Of a DNA stretch of 64,000 bases, positions 9,634-19,085 are shown piece by piece; the first letter of the stretch is position 1; every line of letters starts with the position of its first letter. Where the stretch lies: contig NZ_SUNI01000001.1 in the NCBI RefSeq assembly GCF_005048225.1, positions 186,001 to 250,000 on the forward strand, in the 5' to 3' direction. The stretch is from Paracoccus gahaiensis. Lineage in GTDB: Bacteria > Pseudomonadota > Alphaproteobacteria > Rhodobacterales > Rhodobacteraceae. Position numbers and translations under genes: made by a program. The notes beneath the pieces are model-generated. The model was not told where the DNA came from, searched no databases, and worked only from the letters and a program-made list of their open reading frames with translations.

Positions 9634-12477
9634 ATGGACATCCTGCTGCTGACCACCTTCACCGCCATCCTGTTCCTGCTGATCGCGGCGGCCGAGCCGC
9701 TGGCGGCACGGCTGTCGATCCCCTTCAGCGTGATGCTGGCGGCGGTGGGCATCCTGATCGGCGGCGGGGCGATCTTCCTGCTGCGGACCGAGCTGACGGA
9801 CACGCTGAACCCCGTGGCCGAGGGGATCCTGTCGCTGCCGATCCGGTCCAGCGTCTTCATGTATGTCTTCCTGCCGACCCTGATCTTCCAGGCCACGCTG
9901 GAGATGAACATCCGCCGGATGCTGGATGACTGGGTGCCGATCCTGACGCTGGCCGTGGTGGCCGTGGTCGCGGCGACGCTGACCATTGGTTTTGCATTGT
10001 CCTGGATCGGCGGGCTACCCTTGATGGTGGGCCTGCTGATCGGGGCGATCGTGTCGACGACCGATCCCTCGGCCGTGGTCAGCATCTTCCGCAGCCTGTC
10101 GGCGCCCAAGCGCCTGGCCCGCATCGTCGAGGGCGAGAGCCTGCTGAACGACGCCGCCGCCATCGCGCTGTTTGGCTTGTTCATGAGCTATGTGATGCTG
10201 GGCGTGCCGAATCCCAGCCTGGCCGAGGCCTTGGGCCAGTTCCCCGCCCTGATCCTGGGCGGGGTGGTGGCGGGCTGGCTGGTGGCGCGGATCGCGCTGG
10301 TGCTGATGGGCATGTTCGCGCGCTTCGAGACGGCGCAGATCTCGGTCTCGGTCGCGGTGCCCTATCTGGCCTATATCGGGGCGGAACAGCTGCTGGGCGC
10401 GTCCGGCGTGATCGCCGTGGTCGCGGCGGGGCTGGTCCTGAACTTCATGGGACCGGGGCGGCTGGCGCCGGCCTTCTGGGTGAACCTGCGCGAGGTCTGG
10501 GGCCTGCTGGCGCATTGGGCCGGGGCGCTGATCTTCATCCTGGCCGCGCTGCTGATCCCGCGCCTTCTGGGCGAGGTGCGCTTGAACGACCTGTTCCTGA
10601 TCGGCGTCGTGGTGGTCGCGGCCTTCGTCGCCCGGGCGCTGATCCTGTTCGTGCTGCTGCCGGTGCTGACGGGCCTGCGCCTGTCGCCCAAGATCAAGCG
10701 CCCCTACCGCATCGCCATCATGTGGGGGGGCCTGCGCGGGGCCGTCACGCTGGCGCTGGCGCTGGCGGTGACCGAAAGCCTGCGCGTGCCGGTCGAGACC
10801 AAGCGCGTGGTAGGCATCCTGGCGACCGGCTTCACGCTCTTCACGCTGATCGTGCAGGGCACGACGTTGCGCAGCGTGATCGGCCTTCTGGGGCTGGACA
10901 AGCTGTCGCCGCTGGACCGGGCGCTGTCCAACCAGGTCGTTGCCGTCGCCCTGCAGACTGTGCGCGAGGGCGTGGCCTCGGCCACCGAGAATTACGACCT
11001 GACGCGCGAGACGGTCCGGTCCGAGGCCAAGCGCTTTGGCGTGCGGCTGGACGAGGCCGTCGAACGCGCCGAGGCCGAGGACAATGCCGAGATCCTCGAC
11101 CGCGACCGCATCACGCTTGGCCTGATCGCGCTGGCGGGCCATGAACGCGAGGTGATCCTGCTGCGGTTCCGCGAACGCGCCATCTCGGCCCGGCTGTCGG
11201 AACAGGCGCTGTTCGACGCCGACCGGCTGATCGAGGGCGCACGCTCGGGCGGGCGCACCGGCTATCAGCGCGGCGCGCGGTCCAGTTTGCGCTATGGCCC
11301 GGCCTTCCGCTTCGCGGCCTTCCTGCGCAACCGGCTTGGCCTGTCGGGCACCCTGGGGCGCATGACCGCCGACCGGTTCGAGATGCTGCTGGCCAAGCGC
11401 TTCATTTTGCGCGACCTGCACGGCTTCATCGACCGCCGCATCCGCCGGATCCATGGCCGCCGCGTGGCCGAGCTGCTGCACGAATTGCTCAACCGCCGGA
11501 TCGAGGCGGTCGAGACCGCGCTGGAGGGTCTGCGCCTGCAATATCCCGGCTATGCCGAGGAACTGGAACGCCGCTTCATCCGCCGCACCGCCCTGCGGCT
11601 GGAGGAACGCGAATACACCGCCATGCGCGAGGACGGGCTGATCGGCTCCGAGGTCTATACCCAGCTGATGGAGGACGTGACGCGGCGGCGGCAGCAGACC
11701 GAGGGGCGCCCCCGGCTGGATCTGGCGCTGCGCAAGAACGAGCTGGTGCGCCAGTTCAAGCTGTTCGCCGATCTGGACGATGCCGAGCTGAAGCGCCTCA
11801 GCCGCGAGGTCCGCACCCGCTATGTCAATGCCGACCATGTGATCACCCGCAAGGACACGCCCGCGCGGTCGGTCTTCTTCGTGGCATCGGGCGCGGTGGA
11901 ACAGGAGGTCGCGGGCCAGACGACCCGCCTCGGGCGCGGCGAGATGTTCGGGCAGATGGGCGTGCTGACCACCCGCCTGCGCCGGACCGAGGTGCGCGCC
12001 ATCACGCCGACCAGCCTTCTGGTGCTGGACGAGCCCGGGTTCCGGCGGCTTCTGAAACGCTCGGCCGCGCTGCGGCAGGCGGTGCGGGACAGCGTGGCGG
12101 GCAAGGCGCTGGCGGGTGACGTGATGGACATGCCCGAATTGCAGGTCGACGATTCCGACCGCGTGAAGCAGGCCAAGGCCGGCAAGCCGGGCAAGGCCGC
12201 GCCCAAGGAAGACCCTCCCGCGTCCGGGGCCCCGCCCTCCGACACCCCATCCCCGGAGGCACCGCCCTCCGAGGTCCCATCCCCCAACGCACCCGCGCCC
12301 GAAAAGGCCGCCCCGAAGGCCGAACCCGCAGCGCCGGCCCCGGCCAATGCCGCCGCACCCGCGCCAGAACTGGCCACCGCCGATGGCGGCCCGGGCCAAG
12401 ACCGATCCGACGCGCCTGCGGGCGGATCGCCGGCCCGGCGACCGACCGATCCACCCAAGACAGGGGCCCACACATGA
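9634..12477 (+). CDS. Na+/H+ antiporter (CPA1/NhaP type) with C-terminal cyclic-nucleotide-binding-like domain
   Basis: This 947-aa protein has about 12 membrane segments in residues 1-430, including the CPA1 hallmarks STTDPSAVVSIFRSL and EGESLLNDAAAIALFGLF (the ND ion-binding motif). An Arg/Glu-rich cytosolic helical region follows (about 430-700). Next is a cNMP-binding-like beta-roll (about 705-820), then a Pro/Ala/Glu low-complexity tail. In the phosphate cassette the usual FGE is FGQ (GEMFGQMG), so nucleotide binding is uncertain. ATG 9634 is chosen because it starts directly at the first membrane helix; no strong ribosome site is seen. The stop overlaps the tex start (ATGA), implying coupling. 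The likely role is cytoplasmic pH or Na+ control with regulated gating. Confidence 0.88.
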   Translation: MDILLLTTFTAILFLLIAAAEPLAARLSIPFSVMLAAVGILIGGGAIFLLRTELTDTLNPVAEGILSLPIRSSVFMYVFLPTLIFQATLEMNIRRMLDDWVPILTLAVVAVVAATLTIGFALSWIGGLPLMVGLLIGAIVSTTDPSAVVSIFRSLSAPKRLARIVEGESLLNDAAAIALFGLFMSYVMLGVPNPSLAEALGQFPALILGGVVAGWLVARIALVLMGMFARFETAQISVSVAVPYLAYIGAEQLLGASGVIAVVAAGLVLNFMGPGRLAPAFWVNLREVWGLLAHWAGALIFILAALLIPRLLGEVRLNDLFLIGVVVVAAFVARALILFVLLPVLTGLRLSPKIKRPYRIAIMWGGLRGAVTLALALAVTESLRVPVETKRVVGILATGFTLFTLIVQGTTLRSVIGLLGLDKLSPLDRALSNQVVAVALQTVREGVASATENYDLTRETVRSEAKRFGVRLDEAVERAEAEDNAEILDRDRITLGLIALAGHEREVILLRFRERAISARLSEQALFDADRLIEGARSGGRTGYQRGARSSLRYGPAFRFAAFLRNRLGLSGTLGRMTADRFEMLLAKRFILRDLHGFIDRRIRRIHGRRVAELLHELLNRRIEAVETALEGLRLQYPGYAEELERRFIRRTALRLEEREYTAMREDGLIGSEVYTQLMEDVTRRRQQTEGRPRLDLALRKNELVRQFKLFADLDDAELKRLSREVRTRYVNADHVITRKDTPARSVFFVASGAVEQEVAGQTTRLGRGEMFGQMGVLTTRLRRTEVRAITPTSLLVLDEPGFRRLLKRSAALRQAVRDSVAGKALAGDVMDMPELQVDDSDRVKQAKAGKPGKAAPKEDPPASGAPPSDTPSPEAPPSEVPSPNAPAPEKAAPKAEPAAPAPANAAAPAPELATADGGPGQDRSDAPAGGSPARRPTDPPKTGAHT

Positions 12478-14810
12478 CCACCGACACCCGCACGCCCGCA
12501 CGCATCGCCCGCCGCATCGCCACCGAGATCGGCGCCGCCCCCGCGCAGGTCGATGCCGCCGCGGCCCTCCTGGACGGGGGCGCGACCGTCCCCTTCGTCG
12601 CGCGCTATCGCAAGGAGGCGACGGGCGGTCTGGACGACACCCAGCTGCGCACCCTCGCCGAGCGTCTGGCCTATCTGCGCGAGATGGAGGCGCGGCGCGC
12701 GGCGATCCTGGCCTCGGTCCGCGATCAGGACAAGCTGACCGACGATCTGGCCCGCCGCATCGACCAGGCCGACACCAAGGCCGCGCTGGAGGACATCTAC
12801 CTGCCCTTCCGCCCCAAGCGCCGCACCAAGGCGATGATCGCGCGCGAGAACGGGCTGGAGCCGCTGCTGCGCGCCATCCAAGCCGATCCGTCGCGCGACC
12901 CGGGTGCGCTGGCCCCGGCCTATGTGGCCGGCGCAGTCGAGACGCCCAAGGCCGCGCTGGAGGGCGCCCGCGACATCCTGGTCGAGGAGCTGGCCGAGAC
13001 CGCCGAGGTGCTGGGCGGACTGCGCGAGATGATGCGGCGCGAGGCGGTGATCGCCGCCCGCGTGGGTGCGGGCAAGGAAGAGGCGGGCGCCAAGTTCAGC
13101 GACTATTTCGCCCATTCGGAAAGCTGGGCCTCGATCCCCGGCCACCGGGCGCTGGCCATCCTGCGCGCCGCCAACGAGGGCGTGGTCACCATCGACATCT
13201 CGCCCGAACCCGAGACCGGCACCGCGCGGGCCGAGGGGATCGTCGCCCGCGCTCTGGGCCCCTTGGGGCAGGGACCGGGGGCCGACTGGCTGCGCGGCGT
13301 GGCGGGCTGGGCATGGCGGGTGCGGCTGTCCAACACGATCTATGTCGATCTGCTGTCCGAACTGCGCGCCCGCGCCCATGCCGAGGCGATCGGCGTCTTC
13401 GCCCGCAACCTGCGCGATCTGCTGCTGGCGGCGCCGGCGGGCGCTCGGGTGACGCTTGGGCTGGATCCGGGCATCCGCACGGGCTGCAAGATCGCCGTGG
13501 TGGACGGCACCGGCAAGCTTCTGGACACCGCCACCATCTATCCCTTCCAGCCGAAGAACGACCTGCGCGGGGCCGAGGCCACGCTGCTGGCCCTGATTGC
13601 CAAGCATGGCGTCGACCTGATCGCCATCGGCAATGGCACCGCCAGCCGGGAATCGGAACGCCTGGTCGCCGGGCTGATCGGGCGCCTGCCCAAGGGCACC
13701 AAGCCCCCCACCCGGGTGATCGTGTCCGAGGCCGGGGCCTCGGTCTATTCCGCGTCGGAACTGGCGGCGAAGGAGTTTCCGGGGCTGGACGTGTCCCTGC
13801 GCGGCGCCGTGTCCATCGCGCGCCGCCTGCAGGATCCGCTGGCCGAACTGGTCAAGGTGCCGCCGCAATCCATCGGCGTGGGCCAGTACCAGCATGACGT
13901 GGACCAGCGGCAGCTGGCGAAATCGCTGGAGGCGGTGGTCGAGGATGCGGTGAACGCCGTGGGCGTCGACCTGAACACCGCCTCGGCGCCGCTTCTGGCC
14001 CATGTCGCGGGGCTGGGGCCGTCGCTGGCGCAGGCCGTCGTGGCGCATCGCGATGCCCAGGGCGCCTTCGCGTCCCGCGCGGCGCTGAAGAAGGTGGCGG
14101 GGCTGGGGCCCAAGGCCTTCCAGCAATGCGCGGGCTTCCTGCGCGTGCAGGGGAAGGAGCCGCTGGACGCCTCGGCCGTCCACCCCGAGGCCTATGGCAT
14201 CGCGCGCAGGATCGTGGCCGCCTGCGGACGCGATCTGCGCACGCTGATGGGCGACGGGGCCAGGCTGCAGGCGCTGGACGCCCGCGATTTCGTGACCGAC
14301 GAGTTCGGCCTGCCCACCGTGCGCGACATCCTGTCCGAGCTGGAAAAGCCCGGCCGCGACCCGCGCCCCGGCTTCGTGACCGCCAGCTTTGCCGAGGGGG
14401 TCGAGGACATCAAGGACCTGCGCCCCGGCATGTCGCTGGAGGGCACGGTGACCAATGTCGCGGCCTTCGGCGCCTTCGTCGATATCGGCGTGCATCAGGA
14501 CGGGCTGGTTCATGTCAGCCAGCTGGCCGACCGCTTCGTGAAGGACCCCCACGAGGTCGTCAAGGCGGGCGACGTGGTCCGCGTCCGCGTGACCGAGGTC
14601 GACGTGCCCCGCAAGCGCATCGGCCTGACCATGCGCAAGGACAATGCCGACAGCGCCCGCGACGCAGGCCCCCGCAAGGAGGCCCCGAAGGGCGCCCCGC
14701 GCTCGGCCCAGGCCGGTCCGAAGGGGGCGTCGGGGCAGGCCGCGCCCAAGGGGGCATCGGGGCAGGGCGCCTTCGGCTCGGCCTTGGCCGACGCGCTGAG
14801 GAAGCGGTGA
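12474..14810 (+). CDS. tex: Tex family RNA-binding transcription accessory protein
   Basis: This 778-aa protein matches Tex/YhgF proteins, which bind nucleic acid and influence transcription. Domains in order are an N-terminal helical region opening with ATVPFVARYRKEATGGLDD, a YqgF/RuvX-like domain starting at VTLGLDPGIRTGCKIAVVD (about 325), helix-hairpin-helix repeats (VAGLGPKAFQQCAGFLR, about 540), and a C-terminal S1 domain (GMSLEGTVTNVAAFGAFVDI to IGLTMRKD, about 645-720). A short Gly/Ala/Lys tail carries a repeated KGASGQ motif. It overlaps the antiporter stop by four bases and the epimerase start by one base, so the three are probably co-transcribed despite having unrelated functions. 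Confidence 0.95.
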   Translation: MTTDTRTPARIARRIATEIGAAPAQVDAAAALLDGGATVPFVARYRKEATGGLDDTQLRTLAERLAYLREMEARRAAILASVRDQDKLTDDLARRIDQADTKAALEDIYLPFRPKRRTKAMIARENGLEPLLRAIQADPSRDPGALAPAYVAGAVETPKAALEGARDILVEELAETAEVLGGLREMMRREAVIAARVGAGKEEAGAKFSDYFAHSESWASIPGHRALAILRAANEGVVTIDISPEPETGTARAEGIVARALGPLGQGPGADWLRGVAGWAWRVRLSNTIYVDLLSELRARAHAEAIGVFARNLRDLLLAAPAGARVTLGLDPGIRTGCKIAVVDGTGKLLDTATIYPFQPKNDLRGAEATLLALIAKHGVDLIAIGNGTASRESERLVAGLIGRLPKGTKPPTRVIVSEAGASVYSASELAAKEFPGLDVSLRGAVSIARRLQDPLAELVKVPPQSIGVGQYQHDVDQRQLAKSLEAVVEDAVNAVGVDLNTASAPLLAHVAGLGPSLAQAVVAHRDAQGAFASRAALKKVAGLGPKAFQQCAGFLRVQGKEPLDASAVHPEAYGIARRIVAACGRDLRTLMGDGARLQALDARDFVTDEFGLPTVRDILSELEKPGRDPRPGFVTASFAEGVEDIKDLRPGMSLEGTVTNVAAFGAFVDIGVHQDGLVHVSQLADRFVKDPHEVVKAGDVVRVRVTEVDVPRKRIGLTMRKDNADSARDAGPRKEAPKGAPRSAQAGPKGASGQAAPKGASGQGAFGSALADALRKR

Positions 14811-16063
14811 TGATCCCCGGCCCCGAGGATCTGTCCGGCCCCTGGATCGCGGACGACGCCCACCGCGCCTTCCTGATCGAGGATGCGCATCGCGCGTTGG
14901 ACCTGTTCGATGCCAGCCTGCGCCCCGGCGGCGGGCTGCAGGTGCTGGACCTGGCGGGCGCCCCCCTGCCGGGCAGCCTGCAGGAACTGCACACGACCAC
15001 GCGGCTGGTCCATTCCTACGCGCTGGCGCAGATGGCCGGGCGGCACGACCGGGCGGGACTGATCGACCGGGGCATGGACGAGCTGTGGACGCGGCACCGC
15101 GACACCCGCCACGGCGGCTATCTATGGTCGCTGGACGAGGCCGGGGTCGTGGACGGCACCAAGCTGGCCTATGGCCATGTCTTCGTGCTGCTGGCCGCCT
15201 CCAGCGCGAAACTTGCGGGGCATCCCGATGCCGACCGCCTGATGGCCGACATCTGCGAGATCCTTGAGACGCGCTTCTGGGACGAATCCTCGGGCCTCTT
15301 CCGCGACGAGTTCACCCGCGACTGGCAGGTCTTCTCGACCTATCGCGGCATGAACGCCAACATGCATGGGGTCGAGGCGCTGCTGGCCGCGCATGAGGCC
15401 ACGGGCGAGGCGCTGTTCCTGCAGCGCGCGGGCCGCATCCTTGATTTCTTCATCGCCGGGCAGGCCGCCCGGCACGGCTGGCGCATCCCCGAGCATTACG
15501 ACGCGTGCTGGCAGCCCGATCCCGACTACCGGGGGAACCCGGTCTTTCGCCCGCCGGGCACCACGCCGGGCCACAGCTTCGAGATGGCGCGCCTGCTGTT
15601 GCAGTGGTGGGATCTGGCGGGCCGCCCCGGCCTTGAGGCGCCCGCCCAGGCCCGCGCGCTGGTCCGCACGGCGCTGGACGATGCCTGGGACACGGAACGC
15701 GGGGGGCTGGCCTATACGCTGCGGGACGGTGTCATGGACGATGCCACCCGCTACTGGTGGCCGGTCACCGAGGCGATCGGCGCGCTGGCGGCCCTGATCA
15801 AGCTGGACCCGCAGCCCGGGGACGAGGACGATTATCGTCGCCTGTGGCGATTTGCCGCCCTGCGGCTGATCGATCCGGCAAGCGGCGGCTGGTTCCCCGA
15901 ACTGGGCCCCGACGACCGCCCCGACGCCAGGCAATTCGCGGGCAAGCCCGATCTCTATCACGCGCTGCAGGCTGATCTTTTGCCGCTGCTGCCCGGCCTG
16001 TCGCATGCGGCGCGCGATCTGGCCCACCTGCGTCCCCTGCAGGGCGATCCCGCCGCACAGTAA
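14810..16063 (+). CDS. AGE family epimerase/isomerase (N-acylglucosamine 2-epimerase or mannose isomerase type)
   Basis: This 417-aa (alpha/alpha)6-barrel protein belongs to the family that includes N-acyl-D-glucosamine 2-epimerase, mannose isomerase and Yih/YihS-like aldose-ketose isomerases. Family stretches seen are TTTRLVHSYALAQMAG, HGGYLWSLDE, LAYGHVFVLLAAS, NANMHGVEALLAAHEATG, TPGHSFEMARLLLQW and YWWPVTEAIGAL. These carry the conserved Arg, His and Trp residues around the sugar pocket. The start ATG overlaps the tex stop by one base (TGATG). The substrate cannot be told from sequence, and no sugar transporter or kinase lies next to it. Confidence 0.85.
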   Translation: MIPGPEDLSGPWIADDAHRAFLIEDAHRALDLFDASLRPGGGLQVLDLAGAPLPGSLQELHTTTRLVHSYALAQMAGRHDRAGLIDRGMDELWTRHRDTRHGGYLWSLDEAGVVDGTKLAYGHVFVLLAASSAKLAGHPDADRLMADICEILETRFWDESSGLFRDEFTRDWQVFSTYRGMNANMHGVEALLAAHEATGEALFLQRAGRILDFFIAGQAARHGWRIPEHYDACWQPDPDYRGNPVFRPPGTTPGHSFEMARLLLQWWDLAGRPGLEAPAQARALVRTALDDAWDTERGGLAYTLRDGVMDDATRYWWPVTEAIGALAALIKLDPQPGDEDDYRRLWRFAALRLIDPASGGWFPELGPDDRPDARQFAGKPDLYHALQADLLPLLPGLSHAARDLAHLRPLQGDPAAQ

Positions 16064-16144
16064 CGCTCGGTTCACATGCCCCGGATCTTGACAGGATACG
16101 GGCTTTGGCTCCATCCGGGCAGACGACCCTGCTTTGCCCCGTAG

Positions 16145-17278
16145 ATGTCAATCGTTCACTCTGGTCCAAGGTCCGAACCCTCCATGCTGTCGCAAGATCC
16201 CAACCTGCCCGTGCTGGACCTGCTGGACGGGGCCGAGGCGGGCTTTGCCCTGTCGATCCTCGATGCCTCGCCCGATTGCATCAAGCTGCTGGATCTGGAG
16301 GGGCGGCTGCGCTTCATGAACGGAAACGGCCTCTGCGCGATGGAGATCGACGATTTCCGCGTGGTCGACCGGCAGGCCTGGCCCAGCCTCTGGCCGTCCG
16401 AGGCCAATGAGCGTCTGGACGCGGCGATGGCGGCGGCGCGGCGCGGCGAGGTGACCCGGTTCGAGGCCTTCTGCCCCACCGCAAAGGGCACGCCCCGCTG
16501 GTGGCATGTCACCGTCTCGCCGGTGCGGGCCGGCACCGGAGAGGTGCATCGCATCCTGGCCTCGTCGCGCGACATCACCGAGACGGTCGAGGCCCGGCAG
16601 CGGCTGGAGGATCAGGCCGAGCGTCTGGCCTCGGAGGTCGCGCAGAAGGATGACGCCATCGCCCGCCAGGCGGTGCTGATGGGCGAGATCGACCACCGGG
16701 TGAAGAACAGCTTCGCCGCCGTGATCGCGCTGCTGCGGATGCAGGCGCGGGTCCATGCGGGGCAGGCGGCGGGCGGTCTGCTGGGCGATGCGGCCAGCCG
16801 CATCTCGACCCTGGCGCGGGTGCATGAACAGCTGCATCTGGACCCCGGGCGGCGCGACGTGTCACTGTCGGATTACCTGACGCTGCTGGCCACCGACCTG
16901 ACGCAGGCGCTGGATGCGCGTCTGAGCATCGGCGATGCGCTGCCGTCCGAGGTCCGCATCCCGCCCTCGCAGGCCGCCGCCATCGGCCAGGTGCTGGCCG
17001 AGTTGATCGGCAATGCGGTCAAGCATGCGGGCGGCGGAGGCCAGCCGCAATTGGCCCTGTCGCTGTCGCAGCGCGGCGACCGGCTGGTGATGACCCTGAC
17101 CGACGACGGCCCCGGCCTGCCCGACGGGTTCGACCCGCAGGCGCGGTCCGGACTTGGGATGCAGATCTGCCTGATCTATGCCCAGCAGATGGACGGCCAT
17201 CTGCATCACGGTGCCTCCGAGACGGGCGGTGCGGCCTTCACGGTCGAGATGCGGCTGGATCCTCCTGCGGCATCCTGA
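16145..17278 (+). CDS. PAS domain sensor histidine kinase (HWE/HisKA_2 type)
   Basis: This 377-aa soluble kinase has a PAS domain at about residues 35-150 (DASPDCIKLLDLEGRLRFMN, then a PAC-like end VHRILASSRDITE), a short coiled linker, and an HWE/HisKA_2 phosphoacceptor motif MGEIDHRVKNSFAAV with His184. The ATPase domain shows the N-box ELIGNAVKHA, DDGPGLPDGF and SGLGMQIC. There is no transmembrane segment, so the signal is likely cytoplasmic. No response regulator or anti-sigma gene is adjacent. In Alphaproteobacteria such kinases often feed the general stress (PhyR-type) pathway, but nothing here proves that. ATG 16145 and ATG 16184 are both possible starts; neither has a strong ribosome site. 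Confidence 0.88.
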   Translation: MSIVHSGPRSEPSMLSQDPNLPVLDLLDGAEAGFALSILDASPDCIKLLDLEGRLRFMNGNGLCAMEIDDFRVVDRQAWPSLWPSEANERLDAAMAAARRGEVTRFEAFCPTAKGTPRWWHVTVSPVRAGTGEVHRILASSRDITETVEARQRLEDQAERLASEVAQKDDAIARQAVLMGEIDHRVKNSFAAVIALLRMQARVHAGQAAGGLLGDAASRISTLARVHEQLHLDPGRRDVSLSDYLTLLATDLTQALDARLSIGDALPSEVRIPPSQAAAIGQVLAELIGNAVKHAGGGGQPQLALSLSQRGDRLVMTLTDDGPGLPDGFDPQARSGLGMQICLIYAQQMDGHLHHGASETGGAAFTVEMRLDPPAAS

Positions 17279-17388
17279 CATCGCGGGAACTTCCCGGCTG
17301 TCCGGCAATTGACATTGCAATCGATCGCAGGCATCGACCGCGATCCGAACACCCCCGTTTTGCTTTATTGACCGACAGGAGCCCGCCG

Positions 17389-18165
17389 ATGCGGATGAAG
17401 ATCGACGTGACGCTGGACTATGGTCTGGACAGCCCCGGACCGGCCCTGCTGCTGGTCGAAGCCGCCGGCGTGGAGGGTCAGATCCTGAACAATGTATCCA
17501 TCGATCTGGGCCAGCCGTTGAAATCGGCGCGCGTGCCGGGAGAGGAAGGCATCGGCGAGCGCCTGATCCTGCGCCTGCAAGACCGCCTGACCTGCCGCTA
17601 TTCGGCCGAGGTCGAGGTGACCCGCCCGCGGCCCGACCTGCAGCACCTGTCGGCCGTCGAGGTCGAGGACATGCCCGGCGACGCGCTGCGCTACATGCTG
17701 CCCTCGCGCTATTGCCCGGCAGAGCGGTTCGGCTATTTCGTGTCCTCGCGCTTCGAGGGGCTCAGCGGCGGGCCGCTGGTCGCCGCCCTGCGGGACTGGG
17801 TCGAGCGCAACCTGGACTATGTGGCGGGCGCCAGCGACGGCGACACCACCGCCGCCGACACCTTCCTGGACCGGCGCGGGGTCTGCCGGGATTACGCGCA
17901 TCTCATGATCGCGCTGTGCCGCGCCGCGCAGATCCCGGCGCGCATCGCCAGTGTCTATGCCCCCCCGGTCGATCCGCAGGATTTCCACGCCGTGGTGCAG
18001 GTCTATCTGGACCACGACTGGCATCTGGTCGATCCGACCGGCATGGCGCAGGCCGATCAGATGGCGCTGGTCGCGGTCGGGCGCGATGCGACGGACGTGG
18101 CCTTCCTGACCACCACCTCGGTGGCCGAGCTGAAGACCCAGCTGGTCGAGGTCTCCGAGGTCTGA
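17389..18165 (+). CDS. Transglutaminase-like cysteine hydrolase family protein
   Basis: This 258-aa protein has an N-terminal beta domain (1-115) and a transglutaminase-like core. The catalytic triad is visible: Cys166 in RRGVCRDYAHL, His200 in DFHAVVQVYL and Asp215 in HLVDPTG. No signal peptide is seen, so it is likely cytoplasmic. Bacterial members of this group are thought to be proteases or amidases rather than cross-linking enzymes. ACAGGAG lies eight bases before ATG 17389. Its 3' end faces cbiB with a four-base gap. The substrate is unknown. Confidence 0.88.
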   Translation: MRMKIDVTLDYGLDSPGPALLLVEAAGVEGQILNNVSIDLGQPLKSARVPGEEGIGERLILRLQDRLTCRYSAEVEVTRPRPDLQHLSAVEVEDMPGDALRYMLPSRYCPAERFGYFVSSRFEGLSGGPLVAALRDWVERNLDYVAGASDGDTTAADTFLDRRGVCRDYAHLMIALCRAAQIPARIASVYAPPVDPQDFHAVVQVYLDHDWHLVDPTGMAQADQMALVAVGRDATDVAFLTTTSVAELKTQLVEVSEV

Positions 18166-18169
18166 TTGT

Positions 18170-19081
18170 TCAGATCAGCGCGAAGGCCAGCAACGCCGCC
18201 CCCGCCAGCGCCACGGCGCGGCGGGTCAGCGCGATGCCGCGCGCCAGATCCGCCGCCTGCGGATCGGGTGCGCCAGCGTTCAGCCAAGGCTCCTCCGCGA
18301 CCCGGTCGGCATAGACGCGCGGTCCCGACAGGCGGCAGCCCAAGGCGCCCGCCATCGCGCCCTCGGGCCAGCCCGCATTGGGCGAGCGATGCGCTGGCGC
18401 ATCGCGCCATGCGACCCGCAGCGCCCCCCGCGCGCGCCGCCCCGAGGCCAGGGCGATCAGCACCGCCGTCAGCCGGGCGGGGATCAGGTTCACCAGATCG
18501 TCCAGCCGCGCCGCGATCATGCCGAACTGTTCGTGCCGGGGGGTGCGGTGGCCGATCATCGAATCCATCGTGTTGATCGCCTTGTAGGCGGCGATCCCAG
18601 GCAGCCCGCCGATCGCCGCCCAGACCAGCGGCGCGATGACCCCGTCGCTGGCATTCTCGGCCAGGCTCTCCAGGCTGGCGCGGGCCAAGGCGGGGGCATC
18701 GGCGCGCGTCACGTCGCGCCCCACGATCATCGCCGTCGCGGCGCGGGCGGCGGGCAGGTCGCCGGCCGCCAGGGGCCGCGCCACCGCCCGCAGATGCTGG
18801 TCCAGCGACCGCGCCGCGACCAGCGGCCAAGCCAGCACCGCCGCGACCCAAGGCCCCAGCCAGACCTGCACCAGCGCCGCCGGGATCGCCGCCGCCGCCA
18901 CGACCAGCGCCACGGTCAGCGCCCCCTTGGCCTGCCGCAGCGCGCCCTTGTTCAACGCCCTGTCCAGTGCCGAGATCAGCCGCCCCAGCCATGTCACCGG
19001 ATGCCCGATGCGCCGGTAGACCGCGTCGGGCCAGCCGATCAGCGCATCCAGGAGCAGCGCCAGCACCGCGATCATCGCCAT
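18170..19081 (-). CDS. cbiB: Adenosylcobinamide-phosphate synthase
   Basis: This 303-aa integral membrane enzyme (CbiB; CobD in the aerobic nomenclature) attaches the aminopropanol linker to adenosylcobyric acid in cobalamin synthesis. Family hallmarks are IGHPVTWLGRLIS near the N-terminus, ARASLESLAENASDGVIAPL (about 133-152), AYKAINTMDSMIGHR (about 165-180) and the SPNAGWPEGAMAGAL stretch. There are about five hydrophobic segments. The phosphatase-like gene ends four bases upstream on the same strand, which makes a two-gene cobalamin operon likely. Confidence 0.95.
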   Translation of the reverse strand: MAMIAVLALLLDALIGWPDAVYRRIGHPVTWLGRLISALDRALNKGALRQAKGALTVALVVAAAAIPAALVQVWLGPWVAAVLAWPLVAARSLDQHLRAVARPLAAGDLPAARAATAMIVGRDVTRADAPALARASLESLAENASDGVIAPLVWAAIGGLPGIAAYKAINTMDSMIGHRTPRHEQFGMIAARLDDLVNLIPARLTAVLIALASGRRARGALRVAWRDAPAHRSPNAGWPEGAMAGALGCRLSGPRVYADRVAEEPWLNAGAPDPQAADLARGIALTRRAVALAGAALLAFALI

Positions 19082-19085
19082 GCCC

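Noticed and set aside
12180-12470. Repeat array in the tail of the antiporter gene, and similar repeats near 14700 in tex
   Set aside because: These are coding low-complexity segments (Pro/Ser/Ala and Gly/Ala/Lys rich), not a CRISPR or satellite.
10015-12501. Long open frame on the minus strand (about 828 codons) opposite the antiporter
   Set aside because: Low-complexity His/Gln/Arg-rich translation and full overlap with a clear membrane transporter gene.
11820-14552. Very long open frame on the minus strand (about 910 codons) opposite the antiporter and tex genes
   Set aside because: It is the mirror of two well-supported genes in GC-rich DNA. Its translation is Arg/Gly/His-rich with no recognisable domain, and it crosses a gene boundary.
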